DNA from: Roseovarius sp.
Lineage (GTDB): Bacteria > Pseudomonadota > Alphaproteobacteria > Rhodobacterales > Rhodobacteraceae
Length of the DNA stretch: 36,520 nucleotides
Reading direction: 5' to 3'
NCBI GenBank assembly: GCA_029212365.1
Contig: JARGOC010000034.1
Coordinates: 1 to 36,520 of the forward strand
Shown: positions 7,117 to 15,066 of the stretch, piece after piece
Numbering within the stretch: the stretch's first letter is position 1
Layout: each line of letters begins with the position of its first letter
Notes under the pieces: model-generated
Database searches by the model: none
What the model saw: only the letters and a program-made list of their open reading frames with translations
Told to the model about the DNA's origin: nothing
Made by a program: the position numbers and the translations under genes

Positions 7117-7890
7117 TCATCCGCCATAGCCGAGCCGGTGAGATATCTGCCGGGCAGCCTGCATCAGGTCAGCAGCCATTTCCTGCTCCTTTGCCAGTAG
7201 GGTCTGGGACAGACCGCCGATGCTGATCGCGGCGATCACCTGACCACGGTTGTCGAAGATCGGCGCGCCAAAGGCGCCGACGGCGGGGGTCACGTCCTCC
7301 AAGCTACGGGAATAGCCGCGTTCACGGGTTTCCTGGCAGATTCTGCGCAGATCGGTCAGCAGCAGGTCCGACCCATTGGGCAGGCGGACCGATTTTCTGG
7401 TTTCGAGACTGGCCAGAATATCGTCTCGTAAAGCGAGGATTGCCAGCGAACCGCCGCCCGCGAAGATTGGCAGTGATCGTCCCACGTCCAGCACCATGAT
7501 CTGCACGCCAGAACTGCCCTCGACCCGTTCCAGGCAGACCGCGCGGTCGCCGTCCGGAACAAGCAGGTAGACCGTTTCGCCAACACGGGCGGCAAGCTCC
7601 GACATGTTAAGCGATGCCTCCTGGCGAAGCTGGAGTGCGTTCACTGCGGCTGAGCCTACGCGAAAGACGCGAAGACTGAGCTGGTACTTGCCGTCTTTTC
7701 GGTCAATCCAGTCGAGATGCTCCAGCGTGTTGAGCAGGCGGTAGGTCGCCGTCCGGCTGTATCCCGCCCTCTTGACGATTTCAGGCAGGCTCAGCCGAGG
7801 GGAATCCTCGGAAAATAGCTCAAGCAGTCTCAGCGCTTTTTCAACTGATGCCACGTAGTTCTTGGGGTCCATCTCGGGCTTCGATTCCAT
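7117..7890 (-). CDS. IclR-family transcriptional regulator
   Basis: A 257-residue protein, normal for IclR. The N-terminal winged helix-turn-helix (about 10-75) includes SVEKALRLLELF, LSLPEIVKRAGYSRTATYRLLNTLE and a DRKDGKYQL wing; the C-terminal effector domain includes GETVYLLVPDGDRAVCLERVEG and TPAVGAFGAPIFD. The reading frame stays open upstream to 8268, but the IclR homology begins near the ATG at 7890, which has AAGGA ten bases before it, so I chose that start. It is divergent from the transketolase genes. A conserved operator-like element lies between them and recurs before the monooxygenase gene, so this protein probably controls the whole cluster from the transketolase to the ABC transporter, with a pathway metabolite as effector. 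Confidence 0.9.
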   Translation of the reverse strand: MESKPEMDPKNYVASVEKALRLLELFSEDSPRLSLPEIVKRAGYSRTATYRLLNTLEHLDWIDRKDGKYQLSLRVFRVGSAAVNALQLRQEASLNMSELAARVGETVYLLVPDGDRAVCLERVEGSSGVQIMVLDVGRSLPIFAGGGSLAILALRDDILASLETRKSVRLPNGSDLLLTDLRRICQETRERGYSRSLEDVTPAVGAFGAPIFDNRGQVIAAISIGGLSQTLLAKEQEMAADLMQAARQISHRLGYGG

Positions 7891-7950
7891 GTCGATACGG
7901 TCCTTTACCGGCTGAGCTGTGACTGCGCAAATCGGATGCTGATTAGACAC

Positions 7951-8024
7951 TTGACACAATGAGGAAGAAACGCAAATATGCATTTGTTCGGAAGTCGGAC
8001 TGTAAATCCGGATTGCGGACATTG
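7951..8024 (+). promoter_or_regulatory. Candidate promoter plus IclR operator, copy 1 (transketolase operon)
   Basis: TTGACA at 7951-7956 is a perfect -35; AAATAT at 7974-7979 is a modest -10 at 17-base spacing. Immediately downstream, from 7984, comes TTGTTCGGA, then an inverted repeat TCCG-GATTG-CGGA (8007-8019) followed by CA. The same pattern, ungapped and at nearly the same distance from a TTGACT, occurs at 12106-12177. Its position over the predicted start of transcription suggests repression by the neighbouring IclR protein. The rest of the 395 bp gap (7891-8285), including about 260 bases of leader up to 8285, shows nothing else I recognise. Confidence 0.6.
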
Positions 8025-8285
8025 CAAGAGGCAGCGCAACACTTGTCTCAATGCAGGGAGGACGGATTGGTTCAGCACAGGTCACGGCGCCGCTTGCCGG
8101 CAGGTTCATGTATCGGGCACCGCGCCGCCAAGGTAAATTGCGCGATGATCTGCGCGGATTCTGCGCGCGCCGTGAACGAACAGAAGAACCGTGTTCCCGA
8201 TTGAAAGGACACGTGTGAAACGGGTCGTCTGCCACGCGACGCTGGGTCGGCAGCACGGCAACGGACAAGATCAGGAGCTATAGAG

Positions 8286-9128
8286 ATGCCCATTTCCAAT
8301 CACCCGCCATCGGAGCCGGACATGACGGCGCTGCGTACGCATGCACACAATCTGCGCCGAACCATGATGGCCATGGCGAGCGGAAAGGGCGAGGGCTATA
8401 TCGCTCAAGGCCTGGCCATCGCCGATTGTCTTGCCGCGATCTACTTTTACGAATTGCGGCACGACCCGGCGCGACCCGATTGGAGCGACCGTGACCGCTT
8501 CCTCCTGTCGACCGGTCATTACTCCATTGCCATGTATGCGGTTCTGGCAGAGGCCGGTTACCTGGCGAAGGAAGAGCTTCCAAGCTATGGGCTAAACGGA
8601 TCCAGCCTGCCGATGAGCACGTTCGATGAAACGGTGGGCGTCGAGATTGTCGGCGGTTCGCTCGGTCATGGCTTAGGTCAGGCTGTCGGTATGGCCGTCG
8701 GTCTGCGTCTTGACGGTTCGTCGGCGCGGATTTTCTGCGAGTTCTCAGACGGCGAGTTGCAGGAGGGTTCCACATGGGAAGCGGCGATGGGTGCATCGAC
8801 CTTCAAATGTGACAATGTCGTCGCTCTGGTCGATTGCAACGGCATCCAGGCGGACGGTCCGGTCACTGTGGCCATCGAGCCGGTCGCCGACAAGCTGACA
8901 GCCTTTGGCTGGGATACGGTTGAAATTAACGGAAACGACATGGATGCGCTGGTTGCTGCGCTTGCTGGCGCGCGCGAGAAGAACGAGCGACCCAAGGCTA
9001 TTGTCATGAGAACCACGCCTGGTTTCGGGGTTCCCACTCTGGTTAGCCGCGAAAGAGCGCATTTCGTGCGGGTGCGCGATGACGAATGGGATTTTCTCAA
9101 AGAGGAACTGGAGAAAGAATATGTCTGA
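8286..9128 (+). CDS. Transketolase, N-terminal (TPP-binding) subunit, atypical motif
   Basis: A 280-residue protein equal to the thiamine-diphosphate-binding half of transketolase, paired with the next gene for the other half. GGSLGHGLGQAVGMAVGLR and SDGELQEGSTWEAA (from S154) match the TPP/magnesium region, with Ser in place of the first Gly of GDGE. The usual GHPGG-type motif near residue 33 is replaced by SGKGEGYIAQGL, so the His that contacts cofactor and substrate in typical transketolases is absent. The complex should transfer a two-carbon ketol unit between a ketose and an aldose, but this change suggests an unusual donor. It begins the IclR-controlled operon and overlaps the next gene by 8 bp. 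A pathway-specific transketolase is more likely than the housekeeping one. Confidence 0.87.
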   Translation: MPISNHPPSEPDMTALRTHAHNLRRTMMAMASGKGEGYIAQGLAIADCLAAIYFYELRHDPARPDWSDRDRFLLSTGHYSIAMYAVLAEAGYLAKEELPSYGLNGSSLPMSTFDETVGVEIVGGSLGHGLGQAVGMAVGLRLDGSSARIFCEFSDGELQEGSTWEAAMGASTFKCDNVVALVDCNGIQADGPVTVAIEPVADKLTAFGWDTVEINGNDMDALVAALAGAREKNERPKAIVMRTTPGFGVPTLVSRERAHFVRVRDDEWDFLKEELEKEYV

Positions 9129-10110
9129 TGATGTCGCTGTGGGCGGTCGCACCCGTGGCATGGGAGAAATCGTCGAGGTTGAGGGCAAGGCGACCATCAC
9201 AGCACCTTTTGGCCAAACGTTGGCAGAGATGGGGCGCGAGCGGCCGGAGATCGTCGGTCTGACGGCCGACATGGGGCGCTACAGCGATATTCTCCCTTTC
9301 CGGGACGCCCATCCTGAACGGTTCTTTAATGTCGGTATGGCCGAGCAGAACCTGCTCATGGTGGCCGCCGGTCTCGCCAAGGTCGGAAAGATCGCTTATT
9401 GCACCACCTACTCGGTGTTCATCACCCGCCGCGCCTATGATTTTGTCGCCATCGCCTGCGCCCATTCGAAGGCAAACGTGAAGATTTTTGCGGGTATGCC
9501 GGGCCTGATGAACGGTTACGGTGCGACGCACCAGGCAACCGAAGACATCAACATGATGCGTGGTATCGCCGACCTGTCGATCATCGATCCTTGCGATGCA
9601 GTGGAGTTCAGGCAGGTGGTGCGTGCAGTGGCCGATATTCCCGGCACGGTCTATGTACGTAACCTGCGTGGCAAAGTGCCGATTGAACTGCCTGAGGATT
9701 ATGTCTTCACATTTGGTAAGGCGAGCGAGTTGCGCCGCGGTGACGGCAGGATCGGTATCATCTCCACCGGCTATATGAGCGCGCGCGCGTTGGATGCCGC
9801 GCGCAACACGGCCGCAGAAGGGCATGACGTCAGCATTCTTCACGTCTCAACCATCAAGCCTTTCGATGCCACAGGCGTGCTGGACTTCGCACGCCGACAT
9901 GACCGGCTGATCCTGGCCGAGAACCACAAGACGACCGGGGGGCTCGCGACGTTGGTCACCGAGGCGCTCTACGATGCAGGCCTCCTTCGGCCGACGATCA
10001 GGATCGGTCTCGCTGACGGATTCTTCGAATGCGGTTCGCAGGAATATCTGGAAGCCAAATACGGTGTCGACCTTCCCCGCTTCGAAAGGGCAATCCGGGA
10101 CGGCGTTTGA
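9121..10110 (+). CDS. Transketolase, C-terminal (pyrimidine-binding) subunit
   Basis: A 329-residue partner of the preceding gene, covering the pyrimidine-binding and C-terminal domains. Characteristic segments are VGLTADMGR, FFNVGMAEQNLLMVAAGLA with the catalytic Glu that activates TPP, TTYSVFITRRAYD, GATHQATEDINMMR and, at the end, LAENHKTTGGLATLVTE. The start at 9121 is preferred because GAGG and GGAG lie just before it and homology begins soon after; translation is coupled to the upstream gene. Two-subunit transketolases are common in accessory sugar pathways. With the GldA-like and SDR genes that follow, it probably handles a short-chain polyol or an uncommon ketose. Confidence 0.92.
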   Translation: MSDDVAVGGRTRGMGEIVEVEGKATITAPFGQTLAEMGRERPEIVGLTADMGRYSDILPFRDAHPERFFNVGMAEQNLLMVAAGLAKVGKIAYCTTYSVFITRRAYDFVAIACAHSKANVKIFAGMPGLMNGYGATHQATEDINMMRGIADLSIIDPCDAVEFRQVVRAVADIPGTVYVRNLRGKVPIELPEDYVFTFGKASELRRGDGRIGIISTGYMSARALDAARNTAAEGHDVSILHVSTIKPFDATGVLDFARRHDRLILAENHKTTGGLATLVTEALYDAGLLRPTIRIGLADGFFECGSQEYLEAKYGVDLPRFERAIRDGV

Positions 10111-10128
10111 CGGGCAAGGGGCGGTAAT

Positions 10129-11265
10129 ATGAACACGCAACAGCAAGACATCCGCATTTTCGGCGCGTTGCATCGATACTATCAGGGCGTTGACGCCCTG
10201 GATCGGCTGGGAGAGGTATTGCGACCCTTCGGTCGCAAGCCGCTTCTAATCATCGATGGCCCCGTGCTCGATCTGCTCGGCGGGCGGATTGACGCCATTT
10301 GCGAGGCGTCCGGTCTGGCGCCGGTCACGCGGCCATTCGCCGGCGAAATCACCTATCGAGCGGTTGATGACATCGTTGTTTCGCTTGGCGGACCGGAAAG
10401 CGGTATTGCAAAGGATATGCGGCCCGGCATCGTTGCAGGAATCGGTGGCGGCAAGGCGCTGGACGCGGCCAAGGCGGTCTCGGTGAAACTCGGCATTCCA
10501 GTGGTAACGGTGCCGACGATTGCCTCCAATGACAGTCCGACAAGCGCCGTTATCGCCATGTATGACGAAGATCACGTCATGATTTCAGTCGACCGAATGG
10601 CGCGCAGCCCGGAGGCGGTCATCGTGGATACCGCCATCATAGCCGGTGCGCCGGTGCGCTTTCTTCGCGCCGGTATCGGTGATGCGATCTCGAAAAAATT
10701 CGAAGCGGAGGGATGCCGTGACGGGACCGGCATTACGCTTTTCGGCGCCCGTCCGTTGCGAACCGGGATGGCTATTGCCGATTGCTGCTATGCAACCTTG
10801 CGCACTCACGCGGCGGGCGCCATTGCCGATTGCGAGGCGGGCCGCGTCGGTGCCGACCTGGACGCGACAGTCGAGGCCATCATTCTGATGAGCGGCCTGG
10901 GCTTCGAGAACGGAGGTCTGTCACTTGCCCATTCCCTGACCCGGGGCCTCGTCAAGACGCGAGGCGCGATGAATGCAGTCCATGGGAACCAGGTCGCCTG
11001 GGCGACGCTCGTGCAACTGGCATTCGATGGCCGGTCCGACGCCGATATCCGCGAATTGATCGGATTTCATCGCAAACTCGGCCTGCCTGCGTCGTTGGAG
11101 GATCTCGGCATGGCTGATCCGGCGTCTGACGAGATTGACTTTATCGCAAAGTGGACCATGACAGCTCCGCATCTGGGTAACCTGTCGCAGCAACCGACGC
11201 AGTCCAGCCTGACCGAAGCCATCCGGCGTTCCGAAAAGCTGGCGAAAGGGTTTGATCCGTCATGA
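10129..11265 (+). CDS. gldA-like: Glycerol dehydrogenase-like (GldA) iron/zinc alcohol dehydrogenase
   Basis: A 378-residue, group III metal-dependent alcohol dehydrogenase. GIGGGKALDAAKAV is the NAD-binding motif, TVPTIASNDSPTSA matches the GldA substrate/cofactor loop, GIGDAISKKFEAEGC carries the metal-ligand Asp, and SLAHSL plus AVHGNQVAW carry the two metal-ligand His residues. All expected catalytic features are present. GldA enzymes interconvert glycerol or 1,2-diols and hydroxyketones such as dihydroxyacetone with NAD. The gene lies 18 bp after the transketolase subunit and overlaps the next SDR by ATGA, so the enzyme should act in the same pathway, perhaps reducing or oxidising the C3-C4 product of the transketolase. 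Its exact substrate is unknown. Confidence 0.87.
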   Translation: MNTQQQDIRIFGALHRYYQGVDALDRLGEVLRPFGRKPLLIIDGPVLDLLGGRIDAICEASGLAPVTRPFAGEITYRAVDDIVVSLGGPESGIAKDMRPGIVAGIGGGKALDAAKAVSVKLGIPVVTVPTIASNDSPTSAVIAMYDEDHVMISVDRMARSPEAVIVDTAIIAGAPVRFLRAGIGDAISKKFEAEGCRDGTGITLFGARPLRTGMAIADCCYATLRTHAAGAIADCEAGRVGADLDATVEAIILMSGLGFENGGLSLAHSLTRGLVKTRGAMNAVHGNQVAWATLVQLAFDGRSDADIRELIGFHRKLGLPASLEDLGMADPASDEIDFIAKWTMTAPHLGNLSQQPTQSSLTEAIRRSEKLAKGFDPS

Positions 11266-11972
11266 GTACGGCAACGCGAAAACGCGCAGTGGTTACCGGT
11301 GGCGGCACCGGCCTTGGCCGCGCCAGCGCAATTGCGTTGTTGGCGCAAGGCTATGAGGTGATATCGCTGGGGATCGACCGTGAGGACGACACGCCGCTCG
11401 AACGTCTCGATCATCGTGTGTTCGATGTGACGGACTGCGCGGCGATCCAGGATTTCGCCGCCGGCCTGGATGAGCTTGACCTGCTGGTCAATGCTGCGGG
11501 CATCATCATGCCCGATGGTGCGGAACTGACAGCCGAGGGATTCGCGCGGGTTATCGATGTTAACCTGACAGGGACCCGGTCGATGTGCTTTGCCTGCGAA
11601 GCGGCGCTGGAGGCGCGGGGCGGCTCGGTTGTCAATTTTGCCTCAATGTGGTCAATCTTCGGCTCGGCGCGCAATCCCGCCTATTCGGCGAGCAAGGGCG
11701 CGGTCGTTTCGCTAACCCGCGCACTGGCAGCGAACTGGGGGCCGCGCGGCATGCGGGCGAATGCGGTCGCGCCCGGCTGGATCGAGACCCGGCTTTCGCA
11801 GAACGCCATGAACGACCCGGAAAGGTCTGAAAATATCATGGCGCGCATTCCGATGGCTCGCTGGGGCGTACCAGCCGAAATCGGTTCTGTTGTGGTCTTC
11901 CTGGCCTCTCCGGCGGCGAGCTATGTGAACGGCATTGTATTGCCCGTGGATGGGGGATACGCGATTGCCTGA
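11262..11972 (+). CDS. SDR-family oxidoreductase
   Basis: A 236-residue classical short-chain dehydrogenase. TGGGTGLGRASAIAL (about 11-25) is the glycine-rich cofactor motif, VNAAG replaces the usual NNAG, a Ser is present in the SMWS segment, YSASK gives the catalytic Tyr and Lys, and PGWIETRLS follows. The short end VLPVDGGYAIA is typical. It begins within the stop of the GldA-like gene (ATGA overlap), so it is co-translated with the dehydrogenase and transketolase. It probably oxidises or reduces a hydroxyl group of the same pathway intermediate; cofactor preference is not certain, though the absence of a clear Arg after the glycine motif leans to NAD. Confidence 0.9.
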   Translation: MSTATRKRAVVTGGGTGLGRASAIALLAQGYEVISLGIDREDDTPLERLDHRVFDVTDCAAIQDFAAGLDELDLLVNAAGIIMPDGAELTAEGFARVIDVNLTGTRSMCFACEAALEARGGSVVNFASMWSIFGSARNPAYSASKGAVVSLTRALAANWGPRGMRANAVAPGWIETRLSQNAMNDPERSENIMARIPMARWGVPAEIGSVVVFLASPAASYVNGIVLPVDGGYAIA

Positions 11973-12077
11973 AAGACGCCAGCTTGACCCGCTTCGATTT
12001 CGCCATTCCGGCGGAGACCCCTTCGTCCCACTGGCGGATTATCGCGCACCTTTAATCATAGCCGGCAGTTGCCCCGC

Positions 12078-12091
12078 CACCAGATCTGGTG
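12078..12091. promoter_or_regulatory. Perfect palindrome upstream of the monooxygenase promoter
   Basis: CACCAGATCTGGTG is a perfect 14-base palindrome, extended by CCGC/GCGG with one bulged base. It lies 15 bases upstream of the TTGACT at 12106, a typical activator position, but could also be a weak hairpin after the SDR gene. No T-run follows. Confidence 0.3.
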
Positions 12092-12105
12092 CGGCCACAA
12101 GCGGC

Positions 12106-12177
12106 TTGACTCGCGGGGCGATTGGTATCAGATTGCTCATTGTTCGGATAGCGGTATACATGTCCGTAATGCGGACA
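12106..12177 (+). promoter_or_regulatory. Candidate promoter plus IclR operator, copy 2 (monooxygenase operon)
   Basis: TTGACT at 12106-12111 is followed, 34 bases from its first base, by TTGTTCGGA at 12140-12148 and then the perfect inverted repeat TGTCCG-TAATG-CGGACA at 12161-12177. The layout copies the element at 7951-8024 (33 bases between the corresponding points there). A -10 is only weakly suggested (CAGATT near 12129). The remaining parts of the 400 bp gap 11973-12373 contain the palindrome at 12078 and otherwise nothing I recognise; a GGAGG-like site (12363-12368) precedes the next gene. Confidence 0.6.
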
Positions 12178-12373
12178 AATTGCCGGACTGACGTACGGAG
12201 TTGCTTGCCCCATTCTGCTACCGGAGGGGCTGGGGAGGCGAATATCAGCGCAGGTCAGAGGGACGCGGAATTCGCGAGCCCGGGACAAAACCGGCGCTGC
12301 CAGCGAACGATGGATGAAACGTTCATGGAATAATCACTGCCCACTACAGGTGGGAACCAGGCTGGAGGAATGA

Positions 12374-14071
12374 ATGGAAAAGAAAGACAGCAGGTTGGAC
12401 GGGCTCGAACTGGACGTGGCCGTGATTGGTACCGGCTTCGGCGGTCTCTATGCACTCAAGAAGGCGCGCGACATGATGGGTCTGAATGTCCAGGCCTTTG
12501 ACGATGCCGGTGATGTTGGCGGGACGTGGTACTGGAATCGCTATCCCGGTTGCCGCGTAGATACCGAATGCCACATCTACCAGTATTCCTTCGATCACGA
12601 CTTGATGAAGCAATGGGAATGGTCCGAACGCTACCCGGCGCAGCCCGAAGTGCTAAAATATTTCAATGCGGTTGCCGACCGGCACGATCTCAGAAGGTCT
12701 ATCAATTTCAGCACCCGCATCATCAAGGCAGAATGGAGCGACGAGACTGCGCGCTGGACCCTGACCACGCGGGATGGAAAGCAAATTACCACCCAATTCG
12801 TGATCGAGGCCGTCGGGCTGTTGTCTTCGACAAAATACCCGAAATTTGAAGGCGAAGAGACATTCAGGGGCGAAATTCATCACGCCGCACGCTGGCCACA
12901 TGAAGGCATCGATCTGAACGACAGGAAGGTGGCGGTAATCGGTACCGGCTCGACCGGCACGCAGATGCTCGTAGCGCTCGCGCCACAGGTCGGCCACCTC
13001 AACGTGCTGCAACGCACGCCGCAATATGTGGTCCCCCTGGGATGCGGTCCTGTATCGGCGGAACATATTGCCGCCATTAACAGGGATCCGGTCGCCTTTC
13101 GCAACCGTCACCTGAACACAGCCGCTGTCTTCGGGTTCGATGAGAGCACCGTATCGGCGCTGGAGGTAACACCTGAAAGGGTCAACGAGGTCTATGAGAA
13201 CGCATGGCAAGAGGGCAACGGATTCGCCTTCATGCTCAAGACCTTCTCGGACATCACGACCGACGAGGCAGCGAATGCCACAGCGACGGATTTCATACGG
13301 GGAAAGATCGCCGAGATCGTCAGAGATCCGGAGGTGGTCGCGAGGCTGACGCCACATGATTTCTATGCCAAGCGCCCGCTCGCCACAGACAACTACTATC
13401 AGACATTCAATCGCGATAACGTCACGCTGGTGGATGTCAGAAAAGATCCCGTCAAGCGCGTGGTGGAAACTGGAATCGAACTTGAATCGGGCCGGGTCAT
13501 CGACCTGGACGTTATTATCTATGCAACCGGCTTCGATGCTATTACCGGCAATTACCTGAAGATCGAAACAACTGGGACGAACGGGCTGCGTCTCGCCGAT
13601 AAATGGGCCGAAAATCCGACGGCGCTTCTTGGCATGATGAATGCCGGGTTCCCAAATCTGTTCATGATCTACGGTCCTTTCAGCCCGTTTACCAGTCAGC
13701 CGCTGGTGCATGAATGGCAGGTTGACTGGATCACTGGTGCCATAAGAGAGACACTGGATCGTGGTGCGCAACGTTTCGAAGTGCTGCTGAAAACCGAGTT
13801 GGACTGGGTCGCACGATGCAATGAAGTCGCGGCGGGTTCGCTGTTTTCCAAGACCGACAGCTGGATCAATGGCTCGAATGTCGAGGGCAAGCCCCGGACC
13901 AACTATTTCTACATGTCCGGGATGAAGAGCTACATGGCCGATGTGATGGAGTTCACCAATGACAGCTACCGGGGGTTCTCTATCTCCGGCTCAGCCCCGG
14001 ACCCGGTCAACAGCCGGAATTCGGATGTGGGAGAGCAAAGCGCGACAGCGCGCCGCGCTACAGGTTCGTAA
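12374..14071 (+). CDS. Baeyer-Villiger-type flavin monooxygenase
   Basis: A 565-residue NADPH/FAD monooxygenase of the cyclohexanone monooxygenase group. The first dinucleotide motif is GTGFGG (19-24), followed by GDVGGTWYWNRYPGCRVDTE. The Baeyer-Villiger fingerprint FRGEIHHAARWPH is at 164-176 with F164, G166, H170 and W174 in place, and the second motif GTGSTG is at 190-195; FATGFD-like YATGFDAITG occurs near the C-terminal third. Such enzymes insert oxygen beside a ketone to give an ester or lactone. It has its own operator-bearing promoter, and the MBL-fold hydrolase 10 bp downstream is well placed to open a lactone product. The ketone substrate is unknown. Confidence 0.92.
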   Translation: MEKKDSRLDGLELDVAVIGTGFGGLYALKKARDMMGLNVQAFDDAGDVGGTWYWNRYPGCRVDTECHIYQYSFDHDLMKQWEWSERYPAQPEVLKYFNAVADRHDLRRSINFSTRIIKAEWSDETARWTLTTRDGKQITTQFVIEAVGLLSSTKYPKFEGEETFRGEIHHAARWPHEGIDLNDRKVAVIGTGSTGTQMLVALAPQVGHLNVLQRTPQYVVPLGCGPVSAEHIAAINRDPVAFRNRHLNTAAVFGFDESTVSALEVTPERVNEVYENAWQEGNGFAFMLKTFSDITTDEAANATATDFIRGKIAEIVRDPEVVARLTPHDFYAKRPLATDNYYQTFNRDNVTLVDVRKDPVKRVVETGIELESGRVIDLDVIIYATGFDAITGNYLKIETTGTNGLRLADKWAENPTALLGMMNAGFPNLFMIYGPFSPFTSQPLVHEWQVDWITGAIRETLDRGAQRFEVLLKTELDWVARCNEVAAGSLFSKTDSWINGSNVEGKPRTNYFYMSGMKSYMADVMEFTNDSYRGFSISGSAPDPVNSRNSDVGEQSATARRATGS

Positions 14072-14081
14072 GGAGGATCAT

Positions 14082-14984
14082 ATGAGTGCACCATTTCAAA
14101 AGACCCAGAATGCCGGCTGGTACCGGTTCCATATCGGCGCATTCGAGGGGACGGTGGTCTGGGACGGCTGGATCGATCACGGCTATGACGAATTCTGGCC
14201 CAATGGCGACCGGGACGAGTTGAACCGGCTGATTGCCGAGCACCAGTTGTCCGCACCAACCTTTCCGATGGACCTGAACGTGGTGGTGGTCAATACCGGA
14301 GAGCGCCTGATTGCCGTCGACGCCGGAATGGGCCGGGACATTAAGTGGTTCGGTGAGGACATGGGCGAGATGCCTTCCAATATGGCCCATGCCGGTATCG
14401 ATCCCAAAGAAATCGATACGGTCCTCATGACGCATCTGCATCCCGATCACGTATGCGGACTGATCCATCCTGATGGCAGTGCGGTGTTTCCGAACGCCGA
14501 ACTTCATGTCAGCGAAATCGACTGGCAGGAATGGACGGACGAGTCCCGTCTCTCCCTCACCGACCATCGGGGCCCGTGGACTGCGGAGACGATCCGGTCG
14601 GTAAAGCCCTATCGTGATCGTTTGCGACTGTTCAAGATGGGAGATCACCTCTTTCCCGGTGTCAGCACGATCGCCGGCCCGGGCCATTCCAGCGGACAGA
14701 CCGGGTTTCTGTTCGAAAGCGAGGGTGACCGGATCGTGTTTACCGGCGATGTCGCCCATCATGCCGTGTTCGACCCGATCCATCCCGAATGGGCCTTCCA
14801 CTCGGAATATGATACCGATCCGGCACTGGGTGCAAAGTCCAAAGCGGCGCTTTTTGCCAGGGTAGTCAAGGAGAATATCCGGTTCCACGGTTACCACTTC
14901 CCGTTTCCCGGTCTCGGCAGGATCGTCGATGCGGGCGATGGCACCTATCGTTTCGTGGCCGACACGGTTTCGCCGCGCCTGTAA
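14082..14984 (+). CDS. MBL-fold metallo-hydrolase, possible lactonase/esterase
   Basis: A 300-residue metallo-beta-lactamase-fold protein. The metal motif THLHPDH gives H118, H120, D122 and H123; GPGHSSGQTGF supplies the next His and TGDVAHH the bridging Asp, so a dinuclear zinc centre is expected. The start at 14082 is chosen because AAGGAGGATCAT directly precedes it, while the frame extends upstream into the monooxygenase gene. No signal peptide, so cytoplasmic. The overall pattern resembles AHL-lactonase/MBL hydrolase relatives. Coupled to a Baeyer-Villiger enzyme, lactone or ester hydrolysis is the most natural proposal; a thioesterase or phosphodiesterase role cannot be excluded. Confidence 0.87.
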   Translation: MSAPFQKTQNAGWYRFHIGAFEGTVVWDGWIDHGYDEFWPNGDRDELNRLIAEHQLSAPTFPMDLNVVVVNTGERLIAVDAGMGRDIKWFGEDMGEMPSNMAHAGIDPKEIDTVLMTHLHPDHVCGLIHPDGSAVFPNAELHVSEIDWQEWTDESRLSLTDHRGPWTAETIRSVKPYRDRLRLFKMGDHLFPGVSTIAGPGHSSGQTGFLFESEGDRIVFTGDVAHHAVFDPIHPEWAFHSEYDTDPALGAKSKAALFARVVKENIRFHGYHFPFPGLGRIVDAGDGTYRFVADTVSPRL

Positions 14985-15066
14985 ACCGTTTGTATGGAGT
15001 ACAGGCCATGATCACTCTTCCAGAGGTCCGGACAGCCCCTTTTGCCCCTGAAGGCCAGCGGAAAAG

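Noticed and set aside
7891..8268. N-terminal extension of the IclR gene to 8268
   Set aside because: The added 126 residues have no IclR similarity, run through the conserved promoter/operator element, and lack a ribosome site better than the one at 7890.
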